This document shows positions 1 through 10,616 of a DNA stretch of 64,000 bases, in pieces (position 1 is the stretch's first letter; every line of letters starts with the position of its first letter). Made by a program: the position numbers and the translations under genes. The stretch is taken from NCBI GenBank assembly GCA_038380435.1, contig JAWZYU010000723.1:1-64000 (forward strand). The letters run 5' to 3'. Origin of the DNA: Ryuthela nishihirai (taxonomy: Eukaryota > Arthropoda > Arachnida > Araneae > Heptathelidae). The notes below the pieces were generated by a model. The model had not been told where the DNA came from, did no database searches, and was given only the letters and a program-made list of their open reading frames with translations.

Positions 1-374
1 TTTTGCTAAGCACCTCTTGGCGCAGAAACCCCTTGTGTGTTGTGCGCAGCAAGTGGCAGAAGTGTCGAAGCAGCAGGATATTTCCTTCCAACCACCTACT
101 GCCAGTCTAATAAGGCGAAATGAGAGTCTTAAAATCTTGCCTTAACAGAAGAAGGAACACCTTCCTAATGCTAATGGGGCCGCTTTGGTTGGCGAAGAAT
201 TTATGACTCTGCTCACCGACAAAGATTTTAGTAGCAGTTGGGGGAGATTGGGGGAAGTTAAACCCTGAGGCCCTTTCAGGTTCTCTATTTCAGGTTCAGA
301 CGGAAATAAGTATTTTTCATTGACACAGAGTTTTATTAGTCTTACCTGAGACTGTTTCAAGACTTTCATTTTTC
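1..374. other. Sequence without a recognised feature
   Basis: I see no repeat, RNA gene or convincing exon. A short minus-strand open frame (142-369) has no recognisable motif. Confidence 0.5.
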
Positions 375-385
375 AACTGTTAAGG

Positions 386-777
386 ATTGTTGGGTTGGGT
401 TGTTTTACCTCTGAGCGGCACTTTTTTGCACACCATGGGAAAAATGGCCAGGTCACATGGACCCCGAAGCCTCAGAGAAGGTTGGGGGAGGGGACCCACT
501 GGAACAGCTGTTGGGAGACAGATGGTAGCCTCCCGTCAAGGCCATCCAGCGTGTTGTTTAACGTGCACAGGGTATGGCTCTCCCGCACACGGGGCCACGG
601 CTTAACGTCCCATCCGACGGACGGCGACCTTTCCAAGCCCATCGGTGTCCCCTACTGACCGTGGGCAGGGCGGGGAATTTTGCGGAGATAAATCTCAACG
701 CTGACCCAGCTGGGACTCGAACCTGGGAACTACAGATTACGAGTCTGGCGCGCTACCGACTGAGCCACCCCCGCCCC
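386..777 (-). mobile_element. SINE-T, full length
   Basis: This is a complete SINE-T on the minus strand, with the AACCC tail at the left and the tRNA-like head at the right. An 11 bp target-site duplication, AACTGTTAAGG, lies at 375-385 and 778-788, which shows a clean insertion. Reading the antisense strand gives the open frame beginning MGCFTSERHFFAHHG that recurs at most SINE-T copies in the window. Confidence 0.93.
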
Positions 778-808
778 AACTGTTAAGGGAATCAGGTTTA
801 TTTTTTTC

Positions 809-1034
809 TGTCCCGTAGCCGAGTGGTTAGCGCGCTTGGCTACTGATCTAAGGGACCTGGGTTCGAGCCCCGGGTAAGGCATGAATGTGTGTGTGTAGTT
901 TTTCTGGTGAGGTTCTGCCATCCTCTCAGATCTTCTACTATGGCATATAAACTGACAGGCTCTTGTTCAGACCTCTGTGGCAAGCAGCTGCTTGAGGGGT
1001 ATTTATTTATTTTTTTTATTATTATTATTTTAAA
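809..1034 (+). mobile_element. SINE-S, nearly full length
   Basis: The head carries an A-box-like segment (AGCCGAGTGG, near 818) and a B box (GGTTCGAGCCC, near 861). The body runs through GGCATATAAACTGACAGG and GCAAGCAGCTGCTTGAGG and ends in a TATTTATTT tail. The tail is followed by a TTATTA run. Confidence 0.85.
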
Positions 1035-1083
1035 GCACTGAAGGTCAACAAATAAATATTGCACGTTTTTTTTTTCAGCTAGG

Positions 1084-1286
1084 ATTGCTGGGTTGTTTTT
1101 CCTGTGAGTGGTATTTTGGTGATCACAGTCGGCTAAATGGCCGGGTCACAAGAACCACAAGGGTTCAGAGAAAATCAGGGGACCCACTGGACAGATGGTA
1201 GGATACAGACCTCACGTCAGTTGGTATCCCCTTTCTCGCCGAATGCAAGCTGAGAATTTTGTGGAGATAAATCTCGATGCTGGCCC
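1084..1286 (-). mobile_element. SINE-T, old and diverged
   Basis: The order of blocks matches SINE-T read backwards (tail, GCTAAATGGCC, AGATAAATCTC). There are many substitutions and a large internal deletion. It abuts a copy in the opposite orientation, so the two can fold back on each other. Confidence 0.7.
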
Positions 1287-1289
1287 AAT

Positions 1290-1678
1290 GGGGCTGGGAT
1301 GGCTCAGTCGGTAGTGCGCCAGGATCGTAATCTGCAGTTCCCAGATTCGAGTCCCAGCTGGGTCAACGTTGAGATTTATCTCGACAGAATTCCCCGCCCT
1401 GCCCACGGTCAGTAGAGGACACCAATGGGCTTTCAAAGGTCACCATCCGTCGGATGGGACGTTAAGCCGTGGCTCTGTGTGCGGGAGAGGCATACCCTCT
1501 GTGCACATTAAAGAACATGCTGATGGCCTTGATGGGAGGCTACCATCTGTCTCCCAGCAGCTTTTCCAGTGGGTACCCTTTCCAAACCTTGTCTAAGCCT
1601 TAGGGGTTCTTGTGGCCATTGGCCATTTCGCTCATTGTGTGCAAAAAAAAAGTACTGCTCAGGAGTAAAACAATCCAA
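1290..1678 (+). mobile_element. SINE-T, full length, moderately diverged
   Basis: The head contains the A box TGGCTCAGTCGG and a B box changed to GATTCGAGTCC. The body is complete through GTACTGCTCAGGAGTAAAAC. A short inverted head fragment follows. Confidence 0.85.
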
Positions 1679-1681
1679 GTT

Positions 1682-1757
1682 GTCCCAGTTGGGACTCTAG
1701 CCTGGAAATTTTAGGTTTCGAACCTGGCACACTACAGATCCAGTCACCTCTGCCCTC
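1682..1757 (-). mobile_element. SINE-T head fragment
   Basis: Only the tRNA-like head is left, read on the minus strand (CCCAGTTGGGACTC to the remnant of CACCCCCGCCC). It is heavily substituted. Confidence 0.6.
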
Positions 1758-1767
1758 ATAGCTACGA

Positions 1768-1873
1768 AACGGAGGTTGCCAGATCGCTAATTTCTAAAAA
1801 AAATCGTTGCCAGATATTTTTTCTGAATTCTGTAATCAACCATAGTGTGCGGATACTTTTTTGAGCTACTGTA
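1768..1873. mobile_element. MITE-A, right half only
   Basis: It has the GGTTGCCAGATC arm, a CGTTGCCAGATATTTTTTCTG segment and the end TTTTTTGAGCTACTGTA. The left half is missing. Complete copies at 15294 and 16549 show that this family is a palindrome. Confidence 0.75.
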
Positions 1874-2095
1874 CATAGAAGTATATTAGATTTTGTTCCC
1901 CTTTGGAATTAGAATTTTGTAAAATATGCAAAAAGCTAAACCTAACTCACTAAATTTGCGTAAGTTTTTAGATCATTTCCTCCCCCCCCCCCCAAAAAAA
2001 AGTGATCTATTGTTGTTGTTCTTTTTTTTTTGCCATCTCTCTGTACACATTCAACTAACTTTTTTTTAAAGAGATAAATGAAAAACTACTTTTTG

Positions 2096-2148
2096 GATTC
2101 AACAAATGCGAATAGTAAATAAAAATTAGTATTCGCATTTGTCGAATC
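2096..2148. repeat. Short inverted repeat
   Basis: 18 bp arms, GATTCAACAAATGCGAAT at 2096-2113 and its complement at 2131-2148, have one mismatch and a 17 bp AT-rich loop. It could be a tiny MITE or a chance hairpin. Confidence 0.5.
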
Positions 2149-2181
2149 TACCACTAGGTTGAATTTCTATCGTTACATATA

Positions 2182-2254
2182 CTGCTCACAAAAATTAGGG
2201 GATATTTCTTCACTTCATATTCATTTTGAAATATCCCCTAATTTTTGTGAGGAG
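2182..2254. mobile_element. MITE-B, 73 bp palindrome
   Basis: The ends CTGCTCACAAAAATTAGGGG and their complement are flanked by TA (2180-2181 and 2255-2256). The right end has one mismatch (CTCCTCAC). The same element is at 37694-37767. The TA duplication and the end sequence suggest mobilisation by a Tc1/mariner transposase. Confidence 0.85.
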
Positions 2255-2262
2255 TATATATA

Positions 2263-2746
2263 AATTCGAAAAATTGCGAAATTTCGAGCAAATAATATAT
2301 TCTGTTTTTACTAGATATTCGATGTTTGTTTGTATAGTGTGGTTGGTAGTCAAGAAGTTTTACATTAACAAGCTGATCCATGTCCCCCCCCCCCTCCCCC
2401 CGAAGAGGGAAAAATAATTTTTTTTTATACGAGTCCTTTTTTGTATTTGTCAGTGTGGTAGTTGATTCCAGTGGGAAGTATGTCAAGCTCGAATTTAGAT
2501 TATTTTTCTTCTCGAACCTCAGTGAGGAAGAAGATACCCATGTTCTTTGGATGGGGAGTTAAGATGCAGATCAGTTTTTAAGCAGAGCCATAACTTGTAC
2601 ACGTTAAAGATCAAGATAAATATATCCTAATGGCATAGCGGTTATGGAGCTAGCTACTATTCAGCAGGTAAATTTGGTGTTAAAATTTGTGCTCTTGTTG
2701 AAGCAGTAGCTCCGATTATAGTGGAGTATGTCCTTGTATGGGAAGA
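2263..2746. other. AT-rich sequence with C and T runs
   Basis: It holds a C-run near 2385 and a T-run near 2420 but no recognised gene. The short open frames overlap low-complexity sequence. Confidence 0.4.
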
Positions 2747-2747
2747 G

Positions 2748-3484
2748 AGGATGAAGAAGAGTCTTAGAACTAGGAAAAAGAAGAAGAGTCCTAGAACTAG
2801 GAAGAAGAAGAGAGTCATAGAACTAGGAAGAAGAAGAAGAGTCCTAGAACTAAGAAGAAGAAGAAGAAAGTCCTAGAACTAAGAAGAAGAAGAGAGTCCT
2901 AGAACTAGGAAGAAGAAGAAGAGAGTCCTAGAACTAGGAAGAAGAAGAAGAGAGTCCTAGAACTAGGAAGAAGAAGAAGAAGAGTCCTGGAACTAGGAAG
3001 AAGAAGAAGAAGAAGAGTCCTGGAACTAGGAAGAAGAAGAAGAGTCCTGGAACTAGGAAGAAGAAGAAGAAGAGTCCTAGAACTAGGAAGAAGAAGAAGA
3101 ATCCTAGAACTAAGAAGAAGAAGAGAGTCCTAGAACTAGGAAGAAGAAGAGAGTCCTAGAACTAGGAAGAAGAAGAGAGTCATAGAACTAGGAAGAAGAA
3201 GAGAGTCCTAGAACTAGGAAAAAGAAGAGAGTCATAGAACTAGGAAGAAGAAAAAGAGTCCTAGAACTAAGAAGAAGAAGAGAGTCCTAGAACTAAGAAG
3301 AAGAAGAGAGTCCTAGAACTAGGAAGAAGAAGAAGAGTCCTAGAACTAGGAAGAAGAAGAGAGTCCTAGAACTAGGAAGAAGAAGAGAGTCCTAGAACTA
3401 GGAAAAAGAAGAGAGTCCTAGAACTAGGAAGAAGAAGAAGAGTCCTAGAACTAGGAAGAAGAAGAGGAGTCCTAGAACTAAAAG
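2748..3484. repeat. Minisatellite, AAGAAGAAG plus TCCTAGAACTAGG
   Basis: There are about 25 units of 26-32 bp. Each joins a variable AAG trinucleotide run to a fixed core, AGTCCTAGAACTAGGAAG. Most length variation is in the AAG run, which suggests slippage inside units plus unit-level duplication. The plus strand is almost pure purine between cores. Confidence 0.95.
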
Positions 3485-3530
3485 TAGTTTCTAGGACCCT
3501 TCTCTGTCATACATGTTGCAAAAAAGTCTC

Positions 3531-3693
3531 CTTGACGAGAGGCTTTCACCTACTCTACCAAAAGAGTTAGCCAGTGCGTCTACTTGCCTTAAAAAGCTCC
3601 GAATTCTAGGAATCCTTGTGCTCCGCCTATTTAGTCTATTTTGTGCAGCAAAAAAAAGTGTCGCTCAGAGTTGAAACAACCCATTTGTCTCTT
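3531..3693 (+). mobile_element. SINE-T 3' half, diverged
   Basis: It aligns in order with the SINE-T 3' body (TTGACGAGAGGC, CTTGTGC, TGTGCAGCAAAAAAAAGTG, CGCTCAGAG). The head is absent. Confidence 0.6.
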
Positions 3694-3713
3694 AAACTGT
3701 CTCTTGTTGTAGA

Positions 3714-3794
3714 AATGGATCCCCTACCTAGATCTTAACTATTGGGATTCTTGTGACCTAACCATTTAGTCGCCCAGAGGCAAAACAATCCAAC
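3714..3794 (+). mobile_element. SINE-T 3' end fragment
   Basis: TTCTTGTGACC, CCATTTAG and CCCAGAGGCAAAACAATCC match the 3' end of SINE-T. A deletion removes the TGTGCAAAAAAG block. Confidence 0.55.
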
Positions 3795-3796
3795 TT

Positions 3797-4132
3797 CTCC
3801 ACTGGATAAGCAACAGAGTAAGTCTCTGATATCTCTCCCAGGTTCGAGTCCCACTTGTCAGAGAGTTGAGATTTATCGCGGCAAAACTCTCCACCTTTCC
3901 CCACCCTCTCTCAGAAAGGGACACCGATGGACTTGGAAAGGCAACCGTCCGTCGGAAGGGATGTTAAACCATGCTCTCGTGTACAGAAGAGACATATGCA
4001 TGTTAAAGAACACGCTGGATGTCTTATCTCGAGGCTTCCATCTATTTCCTAACAGCTGTCCAGTGGGTTCTCTTCTCCCAGCCTTATCTGAGCTCTCAGG
4101 ATCCTTGTGACTGGCCATTTAGCCCATTGCTC
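3797..4132 (+). mobile_element. SINE-T, 3' truncated, diverged
   Basis: It begins in a degraded head (B box GGTTCGAGTCC kept) and runs to CTGGCCATTTAGCCCATTG. The next SINE-T starts immediately after. Confidence 0.75.
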
Positions 4133-4486
4133 GGCGGGGCGGGGGTAGCTCAGTCGCTAACACCCCAGACTCGTAATCTGTAGCTCCCAGGATCGAGTTC
4201 CACTTAGACCAGCGTTGAGATTTTTATCTCCGCAAAACTCCCCATCGTGCCCACGGTCAGCAGTTGGCACCGATAGGTTTGGTCGGAATGGACGTAGAGA
4301 AATATTCTCTGTACGTTAAAGAACACACTGAATAGCTTTGACGGGAAATTCCCATCTGTCTCGTAACAGTTGCAAAGTGGATCATCTTCCTCTAACATTC
4401 TCTGAGCCATCGGGGTCCTGTGGCCTGGTCATTTAGCCCATTGTGGGCAAAAAAGCGCCGCTCAGAGGTAAAGCAATCCAACCCCA
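4133..4486 (+). mobile_element. SINE-T, full length, diverged
   Basis: The A-box region GTAGCTCAGTCG and the loop ACTCGTAATC are kept. The B box has changed to GGATCGAGTTC. The 3' end is GCCGCTCAGAGGTAAAGC. It lies head-to-tail with the preceding copy. Confidence 0.8.
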
Positions 4487-5365
4487 ACAACTGTGATATC
4501 TGAGGAGATTGGGATTAATCTCTGAGATCCCGTTTCTGTTGTGAGGAAGTGAAGTATAGTGAGGAATGAAAAAGGGAAAAATAGATTCTCTGGGATAAAG
4601 ACACGCAGAGGAAAAAGAAAGGGGGCAATAGAGATTTGTGAGGGGTGGGGGTGGGGGGTCAGTCGTCTAAACAAGAAGGCAGACGACAGGAAAGCGGGAC
4701 AATGATCAGACTGGTTAATCTCGTCTGAGCTGGTCGAGAGCTGTCCAAAGGAGAAGGTCAAGAAGATACGGAAGAGGAGATGTAGAAAGAAGGAGAGAGA
4801 TGTAGACTTCGGATTAAAATCCTCAAAGGGAGACACTTGACTTTTGGATGGGGTCATATTTTGACGGGCGGATTGCTCGAAATATTTTCCTTTTCTTTAG
4901 GCGTGGAAGCAAACACGGGTTGTTTTAGAAATCTGAAAAAATTCTTCTCTTTCGAGAAAAAGTACATAAAAGAGTTCTCGTTACAATTGACCGAAGGAAG
5001 ATGTACGATTGTACTCAGCATTTCCGTTGGATTGTTGAGTTTGTTTGTCTGTTTGTTCCGCAATCACTCTCATATCAGTTCCCTGACCATTTCCGCTTTT
5101 TGGTAAGTAGATTCTTTACATATCAAAAGTTTGAAGACGAATTAGATCCTCTGAATAGGAGAGAACATTTCGATGATGGACGTTTCAGCATCATACAGCA
5201 AGCATATATATGTTTCGCTCTCATGGTTTTTATCTCAAAAGAGGATTCTTATAGTAGATTTGGTTAAATATGAGTTTGGAGATAAGCCAAGGAATTTCTA
5301 CTGAAAGCTACGGAGTAGCATTTTCGCTTGCCTCTTATATGAAATCTCAGAATGAAAGTGGTACT
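4487..5365. other. No recognised gene
   Basis: The sequence is not obviously repetitive. Open frames on both strands (for example 4837-5106 plus and 4462-4857 minus) have no domain, no coding-like periodicity that I can judge and no clear splice context. Confidence 0.4.
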
Positions 5366-5981
5366 GCTCAGAATAAAAGTGGTATAAGTCAGCGAAAATC
5401 GAGTTTTGACTTATACAACGAGTTGAGTGGCACTTTTTTGCACACCATGGCCTAAATGGTCAGGTCACAAGGACCCCGAAGGCTCAGAGAAGGTTGTGGG
5501 AGGGGACCCACTGGAACAGCTGTTGGGAGATAGATGGTAGCCTCCCGTCAAGGCCATCCAGCGTGTTCTTTAACGTGCACAGGATATGTCTCTCCCGCAC
5601 ACGGGGCCACGGCTTAACGTCCCATCCGACGGACGGAGGCTTTTCCAAGCCCATCGGTGTCCCCTACTGACCGTGGGCAGGGCGGGGAATTTTGCGGAGA
5701 TAAATCTCAACGCTGACCCAGCTGGGACTCGAACCTGGAACTACAGATTATGAGCCTGGCGCGCTACTTACTGAGCCACCCCCGCCCTTTTATACAACGA
5801 TATGTACAGCTCTTGATGGTATCTTTTATGTGGCAAAGTAGCATCAGTCAGTTTCAAACAGATTTCGCTGAGAGCAGCACTTTGTTCTTCCCCAAAAAGC
5901 AGGTCTTTAAGAGCAGAAAACGCAAAACTACTTGTTTTGAAAAAATTGGTTTCGCTGACTTATACCACTTTCATTCTGAGC
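5366..5981. repeat. Inverted repeat interrupted by a SINE-T
   Basis: 31 bp arms at 5366-5396 and 5951-5981 (core GTGGTATAAGTCAGCGAA) are complementary with one mismatch. A SINE-T is inserted between them. Without it the structure would span about 240 bp, the size of a MITE. I see no diagnostic end or target duplication, so its class is open. Confidence 0.6.
5422..5789 (-). mobile_element. SINE-T with tail missing
   Basis: An 11 bp duplication, TTATACAACGA, lies at 5411-5421 and 5790-5800. The left edge starts inside the tail-proximal sequence (GAGTGGCAC), so the AACCC tail and the adjacent TTTTACCTCT block are absent. The head at the right edge is complete. Confidence 0.9.
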
Positions 5982-6284
5982 GATACATATATTGGGGTGT
6001 CTAAATTGGCGTAAAAATGAATGGCGAAACACAGCCGTGTTTGAGCATTGGATTAAACATCTATTGAAACTTGTTACGACGTCACTATTCAGACAGAAAG
6101 ACTAAAAATAAATTTAGATGAGGATTATAAAATTCTAAAAGGAATGAACCTCATTATCCGCAAGATTAAAAGCTGTCCCTAAGTTTTAAATCTTAATAGA
6201 GTATTGATATTTGAAAATGAATTCCATTTCGTTATTTCGAAATTGTTTCATCCACTTGTTGCAGATTTGAGGAAACTTGTGTCT

Positions 6285-6406
6285 TTTTTCTGCTGAGGTC
6301 CTGCCATCCTCTCAGATCTCCTACTATGGCATATAAACTGACAGGCTCCTGTCAGACCTCTGTGGCAAGCAGCTGCTTGAGGGGGTATTTATTTTTATTT
6401 TATTTA
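6285..6406 (+). mobile_element. SINE-S, 5' truncated
   Basis: It starts at TTTCTGCTGAGGTCCTG, after the lost tRNA-like head, and ends GAGGGGGTATTTATTTTTATTT. Confidence 0.85.
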
Positions 6407-6971
6407 AAGTTTACTAAAGCGTTCTTTGGGGGAACATGAAACAATTTTCATATTTGGGTGAAATGATCTCAGGCAATGTTTTTAAGATCTGTATAGAAAT
6501 GATCTCTGACAATGATTTTTTTCGATCGTTATGAAATGATCACGGATAATGTTTTTCCAATATTTTTGAAATTATTTCGGCCAATTTTTTCCGATCTTTG
6601 TCCGACATTTATACTTTAATGTCTATTGTTCCCAAAATCATTTCGTGTTTGTCTCATTTTTGATGTTTGCCAGTTATTTATAAAGCTGACAGAAGAAAAC
6701 ACTTAATTTTTCTTTAAATATAATAATTGCGGTGGCAAATTATAAGCACAAATCAAAAGAAGGATTTTTTTTTTAATAATAGAACGGAGACAACTTAGAA
6801 CCTCATCTAATCTTGTTCTGTATTCTCATACAACAGACAAACATTTACACAAAGAAATGCCTGCATTTAAGCTAAGCTAATCACTGTATCTAAAAGGGGA
6901 TAAAGGTTTTCGTTTAAATTTCCTAAATGCCTGATGTTTTACTTTGAATATTTACAGCCAAAACTTTAGAG
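6407..6971. other. AT-rich sequence, no gene seen
   Basis: A degenerate motif (AAATGATCTCNGACAATG) recurs about four times at 6461-6600 with roughly 60 bp spacing. This may be an old tandem repeat. Its last 8 bases form the left target duplication of the following hAT-like element. Confidence 0.4.
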
Positions 6972-7061
6972 CAAGGGTTCTCAACGTGGGTACGCGGTAA
7001 AATTTTTTGGGGTACGCCGTGAGAGCTCAAAAGTTGTTAGATCTAGTAACAAAGTAAAAAT

Positions 7062-9786
7062 AACCATTGTTATACTATAACTATAGTTTTATCTATCTAT
7101 ACAAGGTGTACGCCAGTTACATACACATTTCCAGGGGGTACGTGAAACATAAAAGGTTGAGAACCTCTGATATATATCTTTTATTTATTCCCATTGTTAT
7201 ACTATAACTATAGTTTTATCTATCTATACAAGGGATACGCCAGTTACATACACATTTCCAGTGGGTAAATAAATAAATAAATACCCCCTCAAGCAGCTGC
7301 TTGCCACAGAGGTCTGACAGGAGCCTGTCAGTTTATATGCCACAGTAGGAAATCTGAGAAGATGGCAGGACCTCAGCAGAAAAACGACACACACATCCAT
7401 GCCTAATCCGGGGCTCGAACCCAGGTCCCTTAGATCAGTAGCCAAGCGTGCTACGTGAAACATAAAAGGTTGAGAACCTCTGATATATATCTTTTATTTT
7501 ATTCCCATTGTTATACTATAACTATAGTTTTATCTATCTATACAAGGGGTACGCCAGTTACATACACATTTCCAGTGGGTACGTGAAACATAAAAGGTTG
7601 AGAACCTCTGATATATATCTTTTATTTTATTCCCATTGTTATACTATAACTATAGTTTTATCTATCTATACAAGGGGTACGCCAGTTACATACACATTTC
7701 CAGTGGGTACGTGAAACATAAAAGGTTGAGAACCTCTGATATATATCTTTTATTTTATTCCCATTGTTATACTATAACTATAGTTTTATCTATCTATACA
7801 AGGGGTACGCCAGTTACATACACATTTCCAGTGGGTACGTGAAACATAAAAGGTTGAGAACCTCTGATATATATCTTTTATTTTATTCCCATTGTTATAC
7901 TATAACTATAGTTTTATCTATCTATACAAGGGGTACGCCAGTTACATACACATTTCCAGTGGGTACGTGAAACATAAAAGGTTGAGAACCTCTGATATAT
8001 ATCTTTTATTTTATTCCCATTGTTATACTATAACTATAGTTTTATCTATCTATACAAGGGGTACGCCAGTTACATACACATTTCCAGTGGGTACGTGAAA
8101 CATAAAAGGTTGAGAACCTCTGATATATATCTTTTATTTTATTCCCATTGTTATACTATAACTATAGTTTTATCTATCTATACAAGGGGTACGCCAGTTA
8201 CATACACATTTCCAGTGGGTACGTGAAACATAAAAGGTTGAGAACCTCTGATATATATCTTTTATTTTATTCCCATTGTTATACTATAACTATAGTTTTA
8301 TCTATCTATACAAGGTGTACGCCAGTTACATACACATTTCCAGTGGGTACGTGAAACATAAAAGGTTGAGAACCTCTGATATATATCTTTTATTTTATTC
8401 CCATTGTTATACTATAACTATAGTTTTATCTATCTATACAAGGGGTACGCCAGTTACATACACATTTCCAGTGGGTACGTGAAACATAAAAGGTTGAGAA
8501 CCTCTGATATATATCTTTTATTTTATTCCCATTGTTATACTATAACTATAGTTTTATCTATCTATACAAGGGGTACGCCAGTTACATACACATTTCCAGT
8601 GGGTACGTGAAACATAAAAGGTTGAGAACCTCTGATATATATCTTTTATTTTATTCCCATTGTTATACTATAACTATAGTTTTATCTATCTATACAAGGT
8701 GTACGCCAGTTACATACACATTTCCAGTGGGTACGTGAAACATAAAAGGTTGAGAACCTCTGATATATATCTTTTATTTTATTCCCATTGTTATACTATA
8801 ACTATAGTTTTATCTATCTATACAAGGGGTACGCCAGTTACATACACATTTCCAGTGGGTACGTGAAACATAAAAGGTTGAGAACCTCTGATATATATCT
8901 TTTATTTTATTCCCATTGTTATACTATAACTATAGTTTTATCTATCTATACAAGGGGTACGCCAGTTACATACACATTTCCAGTGGGTACGTGAAACATA
9001 AAAGGTTGAGAACCTCTGATATATATCTTTTATTTTATTCCCATTGTTATACTATAACTATAGTTTTATCTATCTATACAAGGGGTACGCCAGTTACATA
9101 CACATTTCCAGTGGGTACGTGAAACATAAAAGGTTGAGAACCTCTGATATATATCTTTTATTTTATTCCCATTGTTATACTATAACTATAGTTTTATCTA
9201 TCTATACAAGGGGTACGCCAGTTACATACACATTTGCAGGGGGTACGTGAAGCATTAAAGGTTGAGAACCACTGATATATATGTTTTATTTTATTCCCAT
9301 TGTTATACTATAACTATAGTTTTATCTATCTATACAAGGGGTACGCCAGTTACATACACCTTTCCAGGGGGTAAGTGAAGCATATAAGTTTGAGAACCAC
9401 TGATATATATGTTTCATTTTATTCCCATTGTTATACTATAACTATAGTTTTATCTATCTATACAAGGGGTACGCCAGTTACATACACATTCCCAGGGGGT
9501 ACGTGAAGCATAAAAGGTTGAGAACCACTGATACATATGATTTATTTTATTCCCATTGTTATACTATAACTATAGTTTTATCTATCTATACAAGGGGTAC
9601 GCCAGTTACATACACATTTCCAGGGGGTACGTGAAGCATAAAAGGTTGAGAACCACTGATATATATCTTTTATTTTATTCCCATTGTTATACTATAACTA
9701 TAGTTTTATCTATCTATACAAGGGGTACGCCAGTTACATACACATTTCCAGGGGGTACGTGAAGCATAAAAGGTTGAGAACCACTG
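7062..9786. repeat. 128 bp tandem array, about 20 copies
   Basis: The exact spacing of 128 bp is clear from 7508 onward. Each unit holds TTATCTATCTATACAAGG, GTACGCCAGTTACATACAC and GGTTGAGAACC. Inner units are nearly identical and read AACCTCTG. The last units (from about 9240) are more varied and read AACCACTG, like the hAT end itself. A GGTGTACGCC variant occurs at about 8314 and 8698, 384 bp or three units apart, which suggests block duplication. Confidence 0.97.
7268..7453 (-). mobile_element. SINE-S, 5' truncated, inside the 128 bp array
   Basis: It lies between GTGGGTA and CGTGAAAC of one array unit, so it inserted after the array existed. It lacks the first part of the head and ends at AGCACGC, the same breakpoint as the copy at 36497. 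Only a TA is duplicated at the edges. Confidence 0.9.
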
Positions 9787-9849
9787 CATTAAAGAATTGA
9801 GAACTGAATTAGATAACAAAAGAAAATTCGGTGTATTTTCTTTTGAGGT

Positions 9850-10390
9850 TTGTGTGATGTTTCTTTTTGGATTTTATTTAGCAGTTTTTTTATGTTTGGT
9901 TGCGATTTGTTTTGAATAGTCCTGTAGGGTTCCTTTTTTGCATGTTTGATTGGTGCTTCTTTTCGGATGTTTAATTGATTTTCCTTTTTGCGTTGCTGAT
10001 GTTCTTTTGCAAGTTTGTTTGGTGGTTTTTTTTAGATGTTTGGTTGATGATTTTGATATGTTTGGTTTATGTTTCTTTTTAATGTTTGGTTTCCTTTTTG
10101 AATGTTTGTTTGATGTTTCTTTTTGCAAATTTGTTTGGTGGTTCATTAGGATGTTTGTTTGGTGGTTTTTTTTAGATGTTTGGTTGATGGTTTTGGTATG
10201 TTTGGTTTATGTTTCTTTTTGATGTTAGGTTTTTTCATTTTATTTATTTATTTATTTATTGATTGATTGATTGAGAGGAAGATATAAATTTTTTTCATGC
10301 ATCTTTTTAGATGTTTGTTTTTATGTTTTTCGTGGTTCTTTTTGAATGTTCGTTTGGAGTTTCTTTTTGAATATTGTTTGGTATTTCGTT
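9850..10390. repeat. Degenerate T/G-rich repeat tract
   Basis: Variants of GATGTTTGGTTTATGTTTCT recur throughout. A block beginning GGTGGTTTTTTTTAGATG repeats after 140 bp (10021 and 10161). An (ATTT)n(ATTG)n microsatellite lies at about 10238-10272. The complementary 90-residue open frames through it are low-complexity artefacts. Confidence 0.75.
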
Positions 10391-10616
10391 TTCAATAGCT
10401 CTCAGACGATTGCACTGATCATTCCTTTTCCAAAAAATAAATTTTTCCAACAAAAATATACTCAAACTCTGACGTCAGCTAAATCCATTTCTTAGAGAAC
10501 AAAGCAGCAAAATTAGTCGATCAAGCTACATGCAACAAGTGGCTTATGGATTAACATCCATTCTTTATTCTTACCAACTTTATCAAACAATTATTTTTCC
10601 GATATTGATTCATATA

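Larger units (their letters stand above)
6972..9786. mobile_element. Non-autonomous hAT-like element with an internal satellite
   Basis: The left end is CAAGGGTTCTCAACGTGGG. The right end, read inward, is CAGTGGTTCTCAACC. These resemble hAT terminal inverted repeats. The flanking octamers CTTTAGAG (6964-6971) and CATTAAAG (9787-9794) match at 6 of 8 positions, and the left one fits the hAT preference nTnnnnAn. No transposase frame is present. Apart from about 90 bp at the left, the interior is a 128 bp tandem array that contains one later SINE-S. Confidence 0.85.

Noticed and set aside
391..400. Telomere-like GGGTTGGGTT repeats
   Set aside because: They are the short tail of SINE-T, seen at many copies, and never exceed a few units.
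4837..5106. Possible membrane protein frame
   Set aside because: A hydrophobic stretch is present, but several overlapping frames look alike, there is no splice or start context and no family is recognised.
7508..9762. A series of identical 68-codon frames spaced 128 bp apart
   Set aside because: They are the same frame read from each unit of the 128 bp array inside the hAT-like element.
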